DNA of 64,000 nt, taken from positions 682,001 through 746,000 of the forward strand of contig NC_070569.1 of NCBI RefSeq assembly GCF_026914185.1. The letters run 5' to 3'. Below, one piece after another: positions 34,238 to 44,864 of this stretch (positions within the stretch are counted from its first letter, which is position 1; each line of letters begins with the position of its first letter). Position numbers and translations under genes: made by a program. The stretch is from Puccinia triticina. Taxonomy: Eukaryota; Basidiomycota; Pucciniomycetes; Pucciniales; Pucciniaceae. Under the pieces are notes generated by a model. The model was not told where the DNA came from, ran no database searches, and was given only the letters and a program-made list of their open reading frames with translations.

Positions 34238-37200
34238 TTAAGGGCCATTCCATTTATTTTCAAAGAGCTTGCCAAACTGAGAGTCCAAAGATTTATTATA
34301 CACTACTACTAATTGACCTTTCTTTAGTGGCTGCCTTGATGTTTTCTTTTTGTTCCAATAGTCCACAGAGTTCTTCCTGGAATCCATAAGCTGCTGGTGT
34401 GCTTGCTGCAAGATGGTATCCCTGTTTTCAAGCTGCTGAGTCCTAGCCAATAAAAGATCCTGAGTTGATTCTACCTTTGACCAATCCACTCCAAAGAAGG
34501 TTTCCAATTCTAGGTCAATGGGTAAGATGGGGGGCTCTCCAAGAACTAGTTCATAAGGTGAGTAACCAGTTGATCTCTTGGTGGAAATTCTGTCTGCAAA
34601 TAAAACTAAAGGTAAATAATTCCTCCATTTCTTGCCTTCCTTTCCACAGAGCTTGACCAAGGTATCCTTAATTGCCTGATGTCCTCTTTCTACCATACCA
34701 TTTGCTTCAGGATAATAAGGAGTGGTGACTTTGATTTTGATTCCAGATTCCAGAAGGGATTTTTGAAATTGTTGTCCAAATTCAGAGCCTCCATCCACTG
34801 TGACTGACCAAGGGGCTCCATATCTGTAGATCCAGTTGTCCAAGAACCACTGAGAGATTTTCTTTGCCTGAATCTTTTCTAGTCCAACTGCCTCTACCCA
34901 TCCAGAAAGGTCATCTCTTGCAATTACCAGGTATTTCCATTTGCCAGCTTTGATGTGAACTGTATCCAAACTGACTCTTCCAAAGATGGTTGCTGCTCCT
35001 GTAGGTTTCTTGGGTTCCATTGGCAATTTTGAACTCCTCTTCTGGCAAGCTTCACAAGACTGGACCCACTTGGTAACACCTCTCTTGAGACCTGGCCACC
35101 AAAATCTGAGTTTAATTCTTCTGTAGGTTTCAACAATACCTCTGTGGCCTAAGGATTCATGAAGGGAATTAAGGATGGAATTCTGAGCTGAAGGAGAGGT
35201 GACTACTATCTGGGAGAATGGTTTGTTGATCCTGTGCAAGACTCCATTGGAAAGGAAAAAGTTGGCTGATTTGTGCAAAATTTGCTTGAATTCCAGGCTG
35301 CTGCATCCTGGAGGTTTGTTCATGGTTGAAAGGTATTCCTGGAGGTGCTTCCAAATTCCTTGCTGCAAGTTACTTACCCCCTCCCCCAACTGAGCTGATG
35401 TCCCCAGAAGCAGGCCAAAAGAAGAGTGTTTAGTTCCAAATCCAGGGTGAGGCTTGATCCAGGTTTCATCTTCATCAAAACTAGGGCAATCTTCCTCATC
35501 AGAATCAGGAGGTCTTCTGGAGAGTCCATCAGGTAAGGTGAAAGTTTTTCCAGGAGTGTGAACAAGGTCATAGGAGAATAACTGAATAAATCCAATCCAT
35601 CTGTTCATAGGGGCATTGGGAAGAGAAGGGTTGTTGATCATTCCAATAAGGCACTGGGCATCCACTCTAAGCTGAAAATGTTGGCCCCAAAGTTTGGTTT
35701 GAAGTTTCTTGAGGATCTTGGCAACACCACAGAGTTCTAATTTGGATTGTGAGTACTTTGATTCCCTGGGTGAAAAGACTACTGACTCATATAACACAGG
35801 CCTATCCAGTCCATCAGAATCCTGTTGAGTGAGTACAGCCCCTGCAGCAATAACACTAGATTCCACTGAGAGTTTGATTAAGCCAGCATTAGGTCCATAG
35901 TCCAACTTCTTCAGGGTGATGTCAGTTCCAACAATCCTCTTGAGGTCTTCAAAGGCATCCTGGCAGTCTTTGGTCCAATCCCAAGAGGAGTCCTTCCTGG
36001 TGAGTCTTCTGAGTGGAGCAGTGATGGCTGAGTAATTTTTAATAAACATTCTAACATATACACAGATACCTAGGAATCCTCTGACATCTGAAGGAGTGGT
36101 GGGAGTTGGCCAGGTTTCAATTTTGTTGAGCTTCTTGATGGATATCCTTCTTCCTTCTTTACAAACCACATGACCAACCAGATCCAGAGCAGGTACACAG
36201 CAAGCAAATTTCTTCCCAGAGATAGTGAGTCCAGCTTCTTCAATCCTGAAAATTATCCTCTCCAGAGTAATGGCATATTCATAGATAAATCTTCTGATCT
36301 GGGGGTTGTCCTTTAGAGTTTCTTCATTGTAGTCAGAGGTTGGTCCTTTTATACCTCCATCATCCACAAAGATTCCCATATGTTGAGGTAATTCATCCTG
36401 GAGTATCCACATCATTTGGGCCTGGTAAACTGCAACTGAATTGGCGGCTCCTTGGGGCAATCTGGTGAGTTGAAATCTTCCAAGAGGTGTTTCAAAGGTG
36501 ATCAAAGGTCTGGATTCTGGAGCTAATTCTCTTTCATCATATCCTCCCATAATATCACCTAGTCCATAGCAAGCCCTTCCAGTGAATGATTCAATGAGTT
36601 CCTCTGTCTTTGGTGGTAGTCCAGCGTCTTTAATGGTGACTTTGTTGAGTTTCTGAAGGTCACGTACAATTCTAAGCTTACCATCCTGCTTCTTTACACA
36701 AAATATAGGGCTGGAATAACTGGAAAAGGATTGTTCATAGAGGCCAGTGCTGAGTCTTTCCCTTACCGATTCTATAACCTGGTCTTTGATGGGTGCAGGG
36801 ATTGGAATTGGTTTCTGTTGCCAAGGTTCATGGGGAATGACTGGAATGATATAAGGTTGTCCATAGGTGTGTTTAAGAAGGCCTCTTTCTGTTTCTACAA
36901 AAGCCAAAGCACCTTGTCTAATCACAATTACCCATACCAGCAGGAGATATTCCTGAGGAGAGAGCCATCCAGGAGGTCCAAAGTTGATGAGGTCCAGCCT
37001 TTCTTGAGTAATCTTGGAGGTAGGAGTGAATGGTGGAGGAAAAGGGTTTAAAGGAGTGAGGTAAGGATCTCTGGGGAGTGGTGGCCTTGATAATGGAGGG
37101 TTGAGAGATAATGGCATTGGTTGGTTTACTGGTTTTATTTTTTTTACAGTTGATTTATATTTTGCTGAATGAGTGACTACAGTTTGTTGCTTTTGGTTGT

Positions 37201-37297
37201 TTTCCAGGGTTGCAGTTGTAAGAGAGGGGAACTGAAAACCTGGTCTCAATCTAAAAAATTTACCAGACCAGAATTGGAAGGTATGCTGGTTTCCCAC
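34238..37297 (-). CDS. pol: Pol: reverse transcriptase, RNase H and integrase (gypsy)
   Basis: The 1019-residue open frame first carries a Pro-rich linker. The RT core follows, with SSPIFCVKKQDGKLRIVRDL, LTRLPQGAANS and the active-site block GIFVDDGGIKG. RNase H comes next (AGAVLTQQDSDG, YSQSKLELCGVAKIL). Integrase has an HHCC zinc-binding part (HESLGHRGIVETYRRI then CEACQKR) and the DDE triad in SLDTVHIK, VTVDGGSEFG and YYPEANGMVERGHQA. The frame stops at TAA 34238-34240 in the C-terminal module, right after KWNGP. The same frame continues beyond that stop for about 35 recognisable codons (YRIKAQNPGGSYILEELDG), so the stop is a nonsense change. Entry is probably by a -1 shift from the protease frame, since the nearby ATG is internal. 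Confidence 0.88.
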   Translation of the reverse strand: MGNQHTFQFWSGKFFRLRPGFQFPSLTTATLENNQKQQTVVTHSAKYKSTVKKIKPVNQPMPLSLNPPLSRPPLPRDPYLTPLNPFPPPFTPTSKITQERLDLINFGPPGWLSPQEYLLLVWVIVIRQGALAFVETERGLLKHTYGQPYIIPVIPHEPWQQKPIPIPAPIKDQVIESVRERLSTGLYEQSFSSYSSPIFCVKKQDGKLRIVRDLQKLNKVTIKDAGLPPKTEELIESFTGRACYGLGDIMGGYDERELAPESRPLITFETPLGRFQLTRLPQGAANSVAVYQAQMMWILQDELPQHMGIFVDDGGIKGPTSDYNEETLKDNPQIRRFIYEYAITLERIIFRIEEAGLTISGKKFACCVPALDLVGHVVCKEGRRISIKKLNKIETWPTPTTPSDVRGFLGICVYVRMFIKNYSAITAPLRRLTRKDSSWDWTKDCQDAFEDLKRIVGTDITLKKLDYGPNAGLIKLSVESSVIAAGAVLTQQDSDGLDRPVLYESVVFSPRESKYSQSKLELCGVAKILKKLQTKLWGQHFQLRVDAQCLIGMINNPSLPNAPMNRWIGFIQLFSYDLVHTPGKTFTLPDGLSRRPPDSDEEDCPSFDEDETWIKPHPGFGTKHSSFGLLLGTSAQLGEGVSNLQQGIWKHLQEYLSTMNKPPGCSSLEFKQILHKSANFFLSNGVLHRINKPFSQIVVTSPSAQNSILNSLHESLGHRGIVETYRRIKLRFWWPGLKRGVTKWVQSCEACQKRSSKLPMEPKKPTGAATIFGRVSLDTVHIKAGKWKYLVIARDDLSGWVEAVGLEKIQAKKISQWFLDNWIYRYGAPWSVTVDGGSEFGQQFQKSLLESGIKIKVTTPYYPEANGMVERGHQAIKDTLVKLCGKEGKKWRNYLPLVLFADRISTKRSTGYSPYELVLGEPPILPIDLELETFFGVDWSKVESTQDLLLARTQQLENRDTILQQAHQQLMDSRKNSVDYWNKKKTSRQPLKKGQLVVVYNKSLDSQFGKLFENKWNGP

Positions 37298-37660
37298 TTC
37301 TGATTGCTAGGGAGAATGATTGGAACCAAGAAAGTCTGACCAGCTGAATCCATGATTGAAAGTGCTTCTCCTCTGGCTCCATTGTAGTTGATGTTGGCTG
37401 AGACATCCATCAAGAAAGGCTTTCCAATAATCATCTGAACTGGTCCTTTGGCTACCCAGAAATGAACAGTCCTGACTACTTTCCCAATGGTTACCTCCAC
37501 ATCTTCAGCAATCCCAGGAATATCAGTAAAGTGGCCTCAAATCCCTTTGAGCTTCATAGATTTAGCAGTGAGTACTAATCCAAGTTTGTGTGCAAGAGTT
37601 TCAGGAATAATGTTGACCATAGAGCCAGTATCCAAGAGTGCTGATTTTTCTCTCCTCCAA
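37246..37660 (-). pseudogene. Aspartic protease region of the gypsy element, with nonsense codon
   Basis: In the -1 frame relative to Gag lies the retropepsin start ALLDTGSMVNIIPETLAHKL, with the catalytic DTG near 37640. It continues to a TGA at 37537-37539, then HFTDIPGIAEDVEVTIGKVV and PVQMIIGKPFLMD, ending at 37246. In related proteases the interrupted position lies in a Gly-His turn, so the TGA looks like a point mutation. Gag, protease and pol occupy three frames, each a -1 step from the one before. No canonical slippery heptamer is seen at the gag-protease step, only G AAA AAU. Confidence 0.7.
37252..37258 (-). promoter_or_regulatory. Candidate -1 frameshift site, U UUU UUA
   Basis: In the protease frame the minus strand reads AAT TTT TTA GAT TGA. 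U UUU UUA is thus in the correct register, one codon before a stop, and a -1 slip enters the pol frame (FFRLRPG). This is the heptamer known from HIV-1 gag-pol. A possible short stem follows about 12 nt later (GTTTTC with GAAAAC, 6 bp). Confidence 0.6.
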
Positions 37661-39689
37661 TAGTGATGGTGATGTATCCAAGGGGGCAGGAGTAGTGAGT
37701 AGTGGGTGGCTCCTGTGCTGGTTCTTCTTCATCCTCCATGTCTGTGAAGTTTGCTGATTTGACACCATCCAATGGGACCCTTCTGTTGGTTATCTTCTTC
37801 CTGATACAGTCAGTAACTCCTGGTGATATAGCAAAGATTTCTCCAAAGGCCAACTCCATCTTTCCTGCAGTCAACATCCTACTAGCCACTTCTTCTTCAA
37901 TTCCTGGGTATTCCTTGGCCAAAGTCTTTTCCAAATAGGTCTTCTTAACTGGTTTTTCCTTAGGTGCAGTGGTTGAATCCTTGTCCTTATCCTGGAACCT
38001 GACTTGAGGGGAGCCTTTAGAAGCAGGAGTTTTGGAAGCACTAGGAGTGGGGGGCTGGGCCATGTGAAGTAAGTCCTCTGTATCCATGTCCATTAGGTCC
38101 TGTTTTTCCTTTCTGATCCTTTTGTCTGACTTGGCTGGTTCCTCTCCATCCTGATCTTTAGAGTTGTTTCTGGTCCTCTTTCCAAGGTCTGCTTCATAAC
38201 TGTGGGATTGATAATAGGCTGGGTCCTCCTCTAGTTGGCCAAAAGAAGATGTGAGTTTAGTTTTAGAGTACTCCTCCACTGGGGTTCTGATTGGTCTGCT
38301 TGGAATCCATGGAATAACTGATTTGTCTGGAAGCTTGTAATCCTTTCCATCCCTGATAACAGCACCACTAGACATGTCCTGGGCAAGTTGAGAGCAGCTG
38401 TTGGTTCCATGGGTTTCCTGATGACAATAATAGCATTTGAATGGCCAGGTCCTAGCAGGTTTGTCCATGTGGGGAGGAAGTCCTTTTCCAGAAGTGAGGG
38501 ATGCAAACTGTTTAGTAAGGAGTTCCACTTGTTTGTCCAGAGAAGTAGAAGCAGTAGGAGCAGTTCCATGAGTAGCAGGTGTAGGTTTGGAGGTACCCGG
38601 TAAGTTGTCCAAAGTGGATTTCTCTTCTGCCCTCCATTCAGTCCTTCTGTTGACCACTGATCTTGAATAAACCTCCTGGTGAATGTAGGTAAGAAGAGTT
38701 TCAGTGTCTGGCAAGATATCACCTCCATCCTTTGAGGCTAGCATTTGATTGTCCCTCATCAGGCTCCTAGTAACCCTTTGGTCCAAATCCTTGTGGAGAG
38801 TTTCCAAGAGAAGATTTCTGAATTCCTCCAAGCTGGTACTATACCCCATTCTTACCAAATAGTGAGTGATGGTTTCAAACCTGTTTCTGAATGTGTTGAA
38901 GGTTTCCAAAGTGCTGATTCCTCCATCCTGAGCAGATTTGTAGACTAGTTTCCTGAGATCCTCCCTGGTGTATCTGACCAAAGGCTGAGAAGTTCCAAAC
39001 CTGGTGAGTAGCTGTTTCTTCAAGGTTTCCCAATCCAAGTTTTCATGGCCTGACATGTCTTCCACTTCATCCTTTAGGTCCAATCCTTTGATAAAATCAA
39101 TGATTTGTCCAGCCAGTTCCTTAGAGTTAGCACCATCATCTCTTTCAGCACTTTCATACCTTCTAATAAACTTCTCCACAGGCATGTTGGTTCCATCAAA
39201 GAAGAGCTCCTTGTCCATGGGTTTAATCTTGACTCCTCTGCTGACTGGATCCTGGTACCTTGGCATGGCTGGTTCTCTGTTCAAGAAGTGGGTGTTGGAC
39301 CTGGTAGAGTGAGTTGAATGATCCCTTTGGCGCTGGAATCTGGGAAAGCAGGGTGGTGGAACATTTAAATCCTCTGAATCATCTGATGGCTGATTGGTAT
39401 CCCTGTATCCTGTGAATCTAGGAGCACTGGAAGTCTGAGGTCTAGGAGGAGGTCTGCAAGAACTGGAGTTGGCCTGTGGAATAGAAGAACCCTGTGGATC
39501 TGGAGCATTGGAAGGAGCCTGAGGACCTGGACCAGTAGAAGAAGGTTGGTGACCTGGACCAGTGGGAGGAACCTGAGTCTGACCAGCATTGGAAGTGGTG
39601 GAGTCCTGAACTGCAGCAGTACTGGAAGGATCCACTGGAGGGTAAAGACTGGGGGCAGCATTGGTGTTGGGAGATCCTTGGGCAGACAT
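37575..39689 (-). CDS. gag: Gag polyprotein of the gypsy element (704 aa frame)
   Basis: A Pro/Ser/Gln-rich N-terminus of about 150 residues precedes a retro-gag capsid-like domain (ELFFDGTNMPVEKFIRRYES, DWETLKKQLLTRFG, LETFNTFRNRFETITHYL). A CCHC zinc knuckle follows (CYYCHQETHGTNSC, residues about 430-443), then a charged region rich in Lys/Asp (KDQDGEEPAKSDKRIRKEK). The last 20 or so residues are read out of the protease frame. The start ATG at 39689 is 213 bp inside the 5' LTR. The protein would form the retroelement particle and bind its RNA. Confidence 0.85.
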   Translation of the reverse strand: MSAQGSPNTNAAPSLYPPVDPSSTAAVQDSTTSNAGQTQVPPTGPGHQPSSTGPGPQAPSNAPDPQGSSIPQANSSSCRPPPRPQTSSAPRFTGYRDTNQPSDDSEDLNVPPPCFPRFQRQRDHSTHSTRSNTHFLNREPAMPRYQDPVSRGVKIKPMDKELFFDGTNMPVEKFIRRYESAERDDGANSKELAGQIIDFIKGLDLKDEVEDMSGHENLDWETLKKQLLTRFGTSQPLVRYTREDLRKLVYKSAQDGGISTLETFNTFRNRFETITHYLVRMGYSTSLEEFRNLLLETLHKDLDQRVTRSLMRDNQMLASKDGGDILPDTETLLTYIHQEVYSRSVVNRRTEWRAEEKSTLDNLPGTSKPTPATHGTAPTASTSLDKQVELLTKQFASLTSGKGLPPHMDKPARTWPFKCYYCHQETHGTNSCSQLAQDMSSGAVIRDGKDYKLPDKSVIPWIPSRPIRTPVEEYSKTKLTSSFGQLEEDPAYYQSHSYEADLGKRTRNNSKDQDGEEPAKSDKRIRKEKQDLMDMDTEDLLHMAQPPTPSASKTPASKGSPQVRFQDKDKDSTTAPKEKPVKKTYLEKTLAKEYPGIEEEVASRMLTAGKMELAFGEIFAISPGVTDCIRKKITNRRVPLDGVKSANFTDMEDEEEPAQEPPTTHYSCPLGYITITIGGEKNQHSWILALWSTLFLKLLHTNLD

Positions 39690-39883
39690 GATTGAAGCAG
39701 GTAAGTTGAATCTGAATCTGAAGGTTGATAATGAAGGTGCTGATAGTGTTACTGTTGGTTGAAGTTGATTCTAAAAGCAGGGAGTTAGTTTATAAAAGGA
39801 GGAGTATGAGGAGTGTAGGTGAAGTACTATGTAGCTGATGGTAAAAGTGTTACTAAGGCTGAAGATATTGAAGTATAGAAAGG

Positions 39884-39900
39884 CCACTGTTGGGACACCA
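39884..39900 (-). promoter_or_regulatory. Candidate primer binding site
   Basis: Two bases inside the 5' LTR the minus strand reads TGGTGTCCCAACAGTGG. Starting with TGG it would pair with a tRNA 3' end ...GGGACACCA. The tRNA species was not identified. Confidence 0.55.
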
Positions 39901-39902
39901 CT

Positions 39903-40850
39903 TGTGGAACTACTCAAAGGGGAGAATAGAGCTTGGAAGGGAAATGGATAGCAACACTAGTACTAATGTAAGCTATGCAAGGGTGCTGATGAGGCTGCCT
40001 TCCTGAATAATGCTGAGGGGATGAGAGTAACACTAAGAAAAAGAAAGAAAAGGTGTGGCTGATTTCTACTTGATCTTAGGAGCTGGTACTATGAGCTGAC
40101 TACTGACTACTGAGGGTGAGAGGGTTGGAGCAGTGATGGAAGAGAGGAAAGAAATGGCAATGGTTCAATAGCAATGGGTTCAGGAGCAACTGCAATGGTA
40201 TCAATGAGCAATAGGTGATGAGTGATTTCTACTATAATTTCTGTATATAATCTCTGCATAAATCTCCCATTTGCTGGGGTACAAGTGAGGGGGGAAGGAC
40301 AGTTCTTATAAGAAGGAAGGATGAGCACAGACAATGAGGAATTCTGGCTATGGGAATGAGGGTTGTACAAATGGGGAAAGGTGCTGGCTATGGGAATAAA
40401 AGATTGTACAAATGGGGAAAGTGATGTGAATATAGTAACAACTTGTAATGATGAGCACTACTGAAAGGGGTAAGCACAGATCCAATGATATAATATCTAC
40501 AATAGGTATAGTACATAATGAGTAATGTATGTAAAGGGTTTAGTATGTGAGAATATATATGTAAAAGGAATGTAATGTAATGATTCAAGTGAGTTACTAA
40601 TGAAATGAGTATTGTAACTAATGAAGACTGTAGGTTTTCTGTAAGTCTTATATCCTCTATAACTACTGAACCATTGAAGATAAGGGGGTACTATGTATGA
40701 GTGACTATATGTGAAATTTGATGTAGAACCTGAATATGTAATAATAATGAGGTATTTGTGAAGGGTGAAGGGGAGATGGGCAATGTAATGATGAATATAT
40801 GTAAAAGGAAGCAATAAAATACTACTTATGGTTTGGAATGGAGCACCACA
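39903..40850 (-). repeat. 5' LTR of the gypsy element (948 bp)
   Basis: Direct repeat partner of 30000-30947. Downstream of it (40851-41050) the interrupted sequence of copy C resumes with GCGCTCTCTATTCG and then loses similarity. Confidence 0.92.
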
Positions 40851-41069
40851 GCGCTCTCTATTCGTACAATGGACAGGAACGCAAAATGAAACTTGCAACC
40901 ATCACAACTTGTTCTGATGCTGCTCCACCCAGCATTCACGCAGGGTTATTTTTTTATCAAAGGCCTCTTGTATAGATGAGAATTTGTTGCTTTTCATTTA
41001 GTGTAATATTTTGGTGGGCTTGGAATCTCTGCATAATGTGGAGCAGCTATGACTTCTTACGGCAGCACT

Positions 41070-42405
41070 GGAGAAGTGGTAACAGTGGGTCAGCTACGCT
41101 AACCATAGCTATCAGCGTAGCGTAGCGCAGCGCAAATGCACTATTTTTTAGTGTAACGTTAGCGCAATCGCGCGCATCTGCGCTAACGCTAGGTGCACAG
41201 CCTGCAGGGTCCAAAGTTATTTTATTTTTTAGTGTAGCGTTAGTGCAGATGTGCGCCATTGCACTAAAGCTAAGCACACAGGGCGCAAATGAGCGCGCGC
41301 TACGCTGCGCTACAGCGCCTTTTGCGGCAAAAATGTTTTTTTTTTCGCTAAAAGCACCTCAGCAAAACGTAGTGTAGCGTAGCAGCTGTAGCAGAGCACT
41401 AATACTAAACAAAAATTGGTGTGCTGTTAGCGCCCCTGAAAATTAGTGCAGCAAAGCTGTCAGCCTTAGAGTCAACACAGTTGACCTAAAACTGCCTTTT
41501 ATCTCCATTTTATACCTAAATGTGCTCATATCTTTTTAACCTTAAGACATAAGGTTGTTTTGACTTCAGATTCTGATTTCTCATGCAATTTTGACCCTAG
41601 TGTTCACTGATCACTTTACAATATCTCTACTCCTTCATAGAGTTTGTGGTTTGTGACACACATGCGCAGCAGCGCCGTGTAGTTGTGCCTGAGCGCTCCC
41701 AACCACATGTACATGTGTGATTATGTCATCCAACTTTGAAAATTTTCGAATTCAGGATCCCCCATGCAGCTGGAGGATCCACAGACTTCAGCACACCAGA
41801 ACCACACCCCAGATAACCCAGGATCACCACCAAAGAGACTACCACGCTCCCAGTATACCTACCGTCACAGGCGCCTAGGATATTGACAGTAAGTAGACTC
41901 TTTTCACTGAACCTTGCTTATCCAGAGGGAAACTCTGTTGCTCTTAACTGTTTCTTCTTTTCTTCAACTCTTTCAATCTTAAAAGATCAAAAGGTTATCT
42001 CTGGTTAAGACCTACAAAACCAGAGCAGAGTAGTGACCCTACTTCTGAATCCCACCAACGTTTCCTTGTTGTGAGTGGAGGCTGTTGCACTCTTTCTTGG
42101 CCTTGCACAGCTGGCATCCAACTTTTCCAGGTTGAGAATAGCCCAGATCAATTAATTAAGACTTAAAGTCTAGGCCTGATCTTCTCTTTCTTTCTTCTCT
42201 CTCTGTTTGTATTTCTTTATCCCAAGAAATCCAACCAGAGTCCCCCCATTTTCCTTGTGTCCTGTTGTCACACAAGAGACTCAGGCTCACAAAAGCGGTG
42301 CTAACAGCGCGCTGACGCTATTAAAAAAAGGCCGGCGCTTTTTGACACTACACTAAACTTTAGGGCTAAAATAGCGTAGTTTAGTGTAGCGGCCCACTGT
42401 TGGAA
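41070..42405. repeat. GCTACGCTAA-family region with inverted ends
   Basis: AACAGTGGGTCAGCTACGCT at about 41074 is mirrored by AGTGTAGCGGCCCACTGTT at about 42385. Inside, 41080-41450 and 42290-42390 are rich in TAGCGTTAGCGC words. The middle, 41500-42280, is unremarkable and has no gene. This may be one 1.3-kb non-autonomous element or two neighbouring small ones. No target duplication was found. Confidence 0.45.
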
Positions 42406-43823
42406 GTGGGCAAGGTCTGCGGAGCCATGTTAGGACAGTCAACATGAAATTCTTTAGCAACGCTAAAATTACAAGCCAGCAGAGCACTTGAGGTTTTGAC
42501 TTACCAGCTTATGCCAGTCATTGTCAAATGGGAATTGCCCTATTGAATGGCCCTCTGCTGTATTGAGGCTCCCAAAGCTGGACATCTGCTTGCAAATTGT
42601 GGCTAACCTGAGCAAACTAGCTTTCAGTCTAATTGAAGAGATTTGAAAAACCTAAATTAGATGTATTTAGTGCAATTGCTTTGTCAACCTGTTGTTGTTC
42701 ATTCATCTCAGTTGCTTTTTAAATCACATATGACTCATTCCATCATCCTCACTTGGTTGGGCCTCCAGCTGATTATCATCTCATCAGACTGTTCTTGTCA
42801 GCCCGCTACCATGTTAGAGTAGAGATAATCTGACGTGACAAGCAGATGCTACAGAAGTGCAGTCAAGAAATGCAAATGAGTGGCTACTGCGCTGTTTAAG
42901 GGAAAATCCAAGTTTACTAAAGACAGAGAAACACAGAAACAAAGATCAAGGGTTCCCCCTACAAATTAACCAAATTACAAAAAAAAAATGCAAGGGTTCC
43001 CCCTTTCCAAAAAACAGATCACATAAACAAGGCTTCTCAACACAAAATCCAAAACCCACAAACTGGACCCACTATCCATCCCTGTCTAGCAGGGTTTAAA
43101 ATAGTGGGTGGATGGCCCCCAGCGCGCCGCATTGAAGGCATTATGCAAAGGGGGGCCACTGAGTAGAGCCCCTCAAACTGTGCAAGTGCAACAGCGGAGG
43201 GGGTTGAGGACGAACCGCACGCTGGAAGTGCAGCGGCAGAGGACGCCCTGGGGATTCATCAAGCCCAACACAGCCGTCTTTTATAGATATGTGGTCATAC
43301 ACAGTCCAAAATCCGCCAGCACCCTCATTTGTTATTGTCGACACTGCCATGCCTTGGCAACTATGGCCACCGCCACGATACTCTTCTGTTGGTCCGACCT
43401 GCGTGCCAACTTGCCATTTTCAACGCTCACCGAATCTCACCTACATGCAACATGCGCCTCAGAAGCAGTAAGTACGTCTCGTGACTCATCATTACCCTCA
43501 CAACGGTCAGCACCACCACTGAGCCCTTTCTATGTTTTTTTTCTGCCTTTCAGTCCCGACCCACCCACCACCACCACAACTGAACGATGCGGTGGGCCAC
43601 CCGAGCATTTGAAATTCAACCACGCCAGAAACTCAAGCCTAAACCCTCCACCATCGCCGCTGTCCCCCGCCAGCCGGCCTTCGCGCTGAGCAGCCCGTTC
43701 CTGCCCAGCACTGCCCTTTTTGGCACCACCAACCACCTCGAAAACCGAAAGCAGCCAGAACAATGACAAGACCCACCCCGAGCTAGCACACTCCACCCCC
43801 AATGACCCCCAAAACGAACGCAG

Positions 43824-44468
43824 ATGAGCCATCCAGCCCAGCACTACCCGCCGCCCACCCTCCCCGACTCCAAGAGCGCCGCCTCCGACTCCTTGCTCTC
43901 CAAAACCAGCTCGTCCTTCCGCCACAGGAATTTCCACACCGCATTCGGGCCCCTCTCTGTAAAGTAAACACCCCACACACACACACCCTCAATCCTGCCG
44001 AAGCAAGACTGACATGCCCGGAGTGCTGCAGTAACTTCCTGCGCAAAGACTGGATCAAGTACTATGTCTTCCTCGTCCTCCTGCTCATCGCCATCGCCGT
44101 CGTCGCCAGTTGAGTCCCTCTCCCAGCCCCCGCCGGAAACAACAAAGCTGACAGCCCCTTGTGCGACAGTTTACCACCACCAGATTGTCATCGCCCTGCA
44201 CCCGTTTGTCCTCTCGATGCGCAACCTCAAAATCAACGGCGTCGAGGTGGGCTGGCTGATCCCGGTCGCCGTGCTCTTCATCATCTCCTTCCCGCCTCTC
44301 TTCGGCCACGAGGTACGCCCCGCCCACACCCACCCACACTGCTTACAAACAAACTGACCACTAGACAAATATCAGATCGTCATCATCCTGTGCGGACTCG
44401 TGTGGGGTTTGTGGCTGGGCTTTGCGATCGTCTGTCTCGGCACCCTGCTGGGCGAGCTGGCCAACTAA
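43824..44468 (+). pseudogene. TVP38/DedA-family Golgi membrane protein, truncated
   Basis: Exons 43824-43963, 44032-44108, 44170-44312 and 44376-44468 join in phase from ATG (MSHPAQHYPPP). The N-terminus is Ser-rich. A transmembrane segment follows (YYVFLVLLLIAIAVVA), then the family core VGWLIPVAVLFIISFPPLFG, the motif GHE, and IILCGLVWGLWLGFAIV leading to GTLLGELAN. TVP38 proteins act in Golgi/vesicle membranes and related DedA proteins in lipid transport. A TAA at 44466-44468 falls where the family continues. The same frame stays open for about 25 more codons (WTFKYACWFSFWKAILKF), and no C-terminal half is found downstream. It is the only housekeeping-type gene recognised here, and this copy looks dead or cut off. 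Confidence 0.7.
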
Positions 44469-44839
44469 TGGACGTTCAAGTACGCCTGCTGGTTTTCTTT
44501 TTGGAAAGCTATTCTCAAATTTGACTATTTCTTTACTGAACTCAGCACTTTTCAGAGTTACCATTGCCTAAATATATTGATTGATTGAGATCAAGGCACC
44601 AAAAACTTGTTTTCTGGTGAAAACGTGATCTTGAGCAATTTTAACAAGCAAGTAAGATTTAGCTATTCCCTTTAGATTTAGAATTTTAGCCAACCAGAAG
44701 TCCTCCAATCAAAATTCATGAATTCCTATGAGATAATATGAAGCCTAATTTGGAGGTGACTGGGAGGGAATGAATATGCCAAAGGAGAAGTGGTGTGGGT
44801 GGGCCCTTAGGAATTTGACATAGGTTTTTGGGCCCTGCA

Positions 44840-44864
44840 GCGGCGCAGCCGCCTTGGCCTCTAG
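44840..44864 (+). repeat. Candidate Helitron-like 3' terminus
   Basis: A GC-rich hairpin (GCGGC-GCA-GCCGC) is followed eight bases later by CTAG and then T, the layout of a Helitron 3' end. A similar arrangement occurs at 54016-54043. No Rep/helicase gene or 5' end was found. Confidence 0.3.

Larger units (their letters stand above)
29996..40854 (-). mobile_element. Full-length Ty3/gypsy LTR retrotransposon (30000-40850)
   Basis: The 10,851-bp element lies on the minus strand: 5' LTR 39903-40850, gag, protease, pol, a 3.2-kb 3' region, and 3' LTR 30000-30947. It is flanked by GCGC on both sides (29996-29999 and 40851-40854) and inserted in exon 6 of gene copy C. The LTRs look identical, indicating recent insertion. 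Nevertheless a TGA (37537-37539) interrupts protease and a TAA (34238-34240) interrupts the integrase C-terminus. This copy may therefore have been mobilised with proteins from another copy. Confidence 0.9.

Noticed and set aside
34238..34240. Programmed stop readthrough at the pol TAA
   Set aside because: No readthrough context or structure was seen. A plain nonsense change is simpler, and a comparison of copies would be needed to revive the idea.
43108..43689. A 193-codon plus-strand frame upstream of the TVP38 gene
   Set aside because: Mixed composition, no domain, and position suggest 5' flank of the TVP38 locus; no splice link to its ATG was found.
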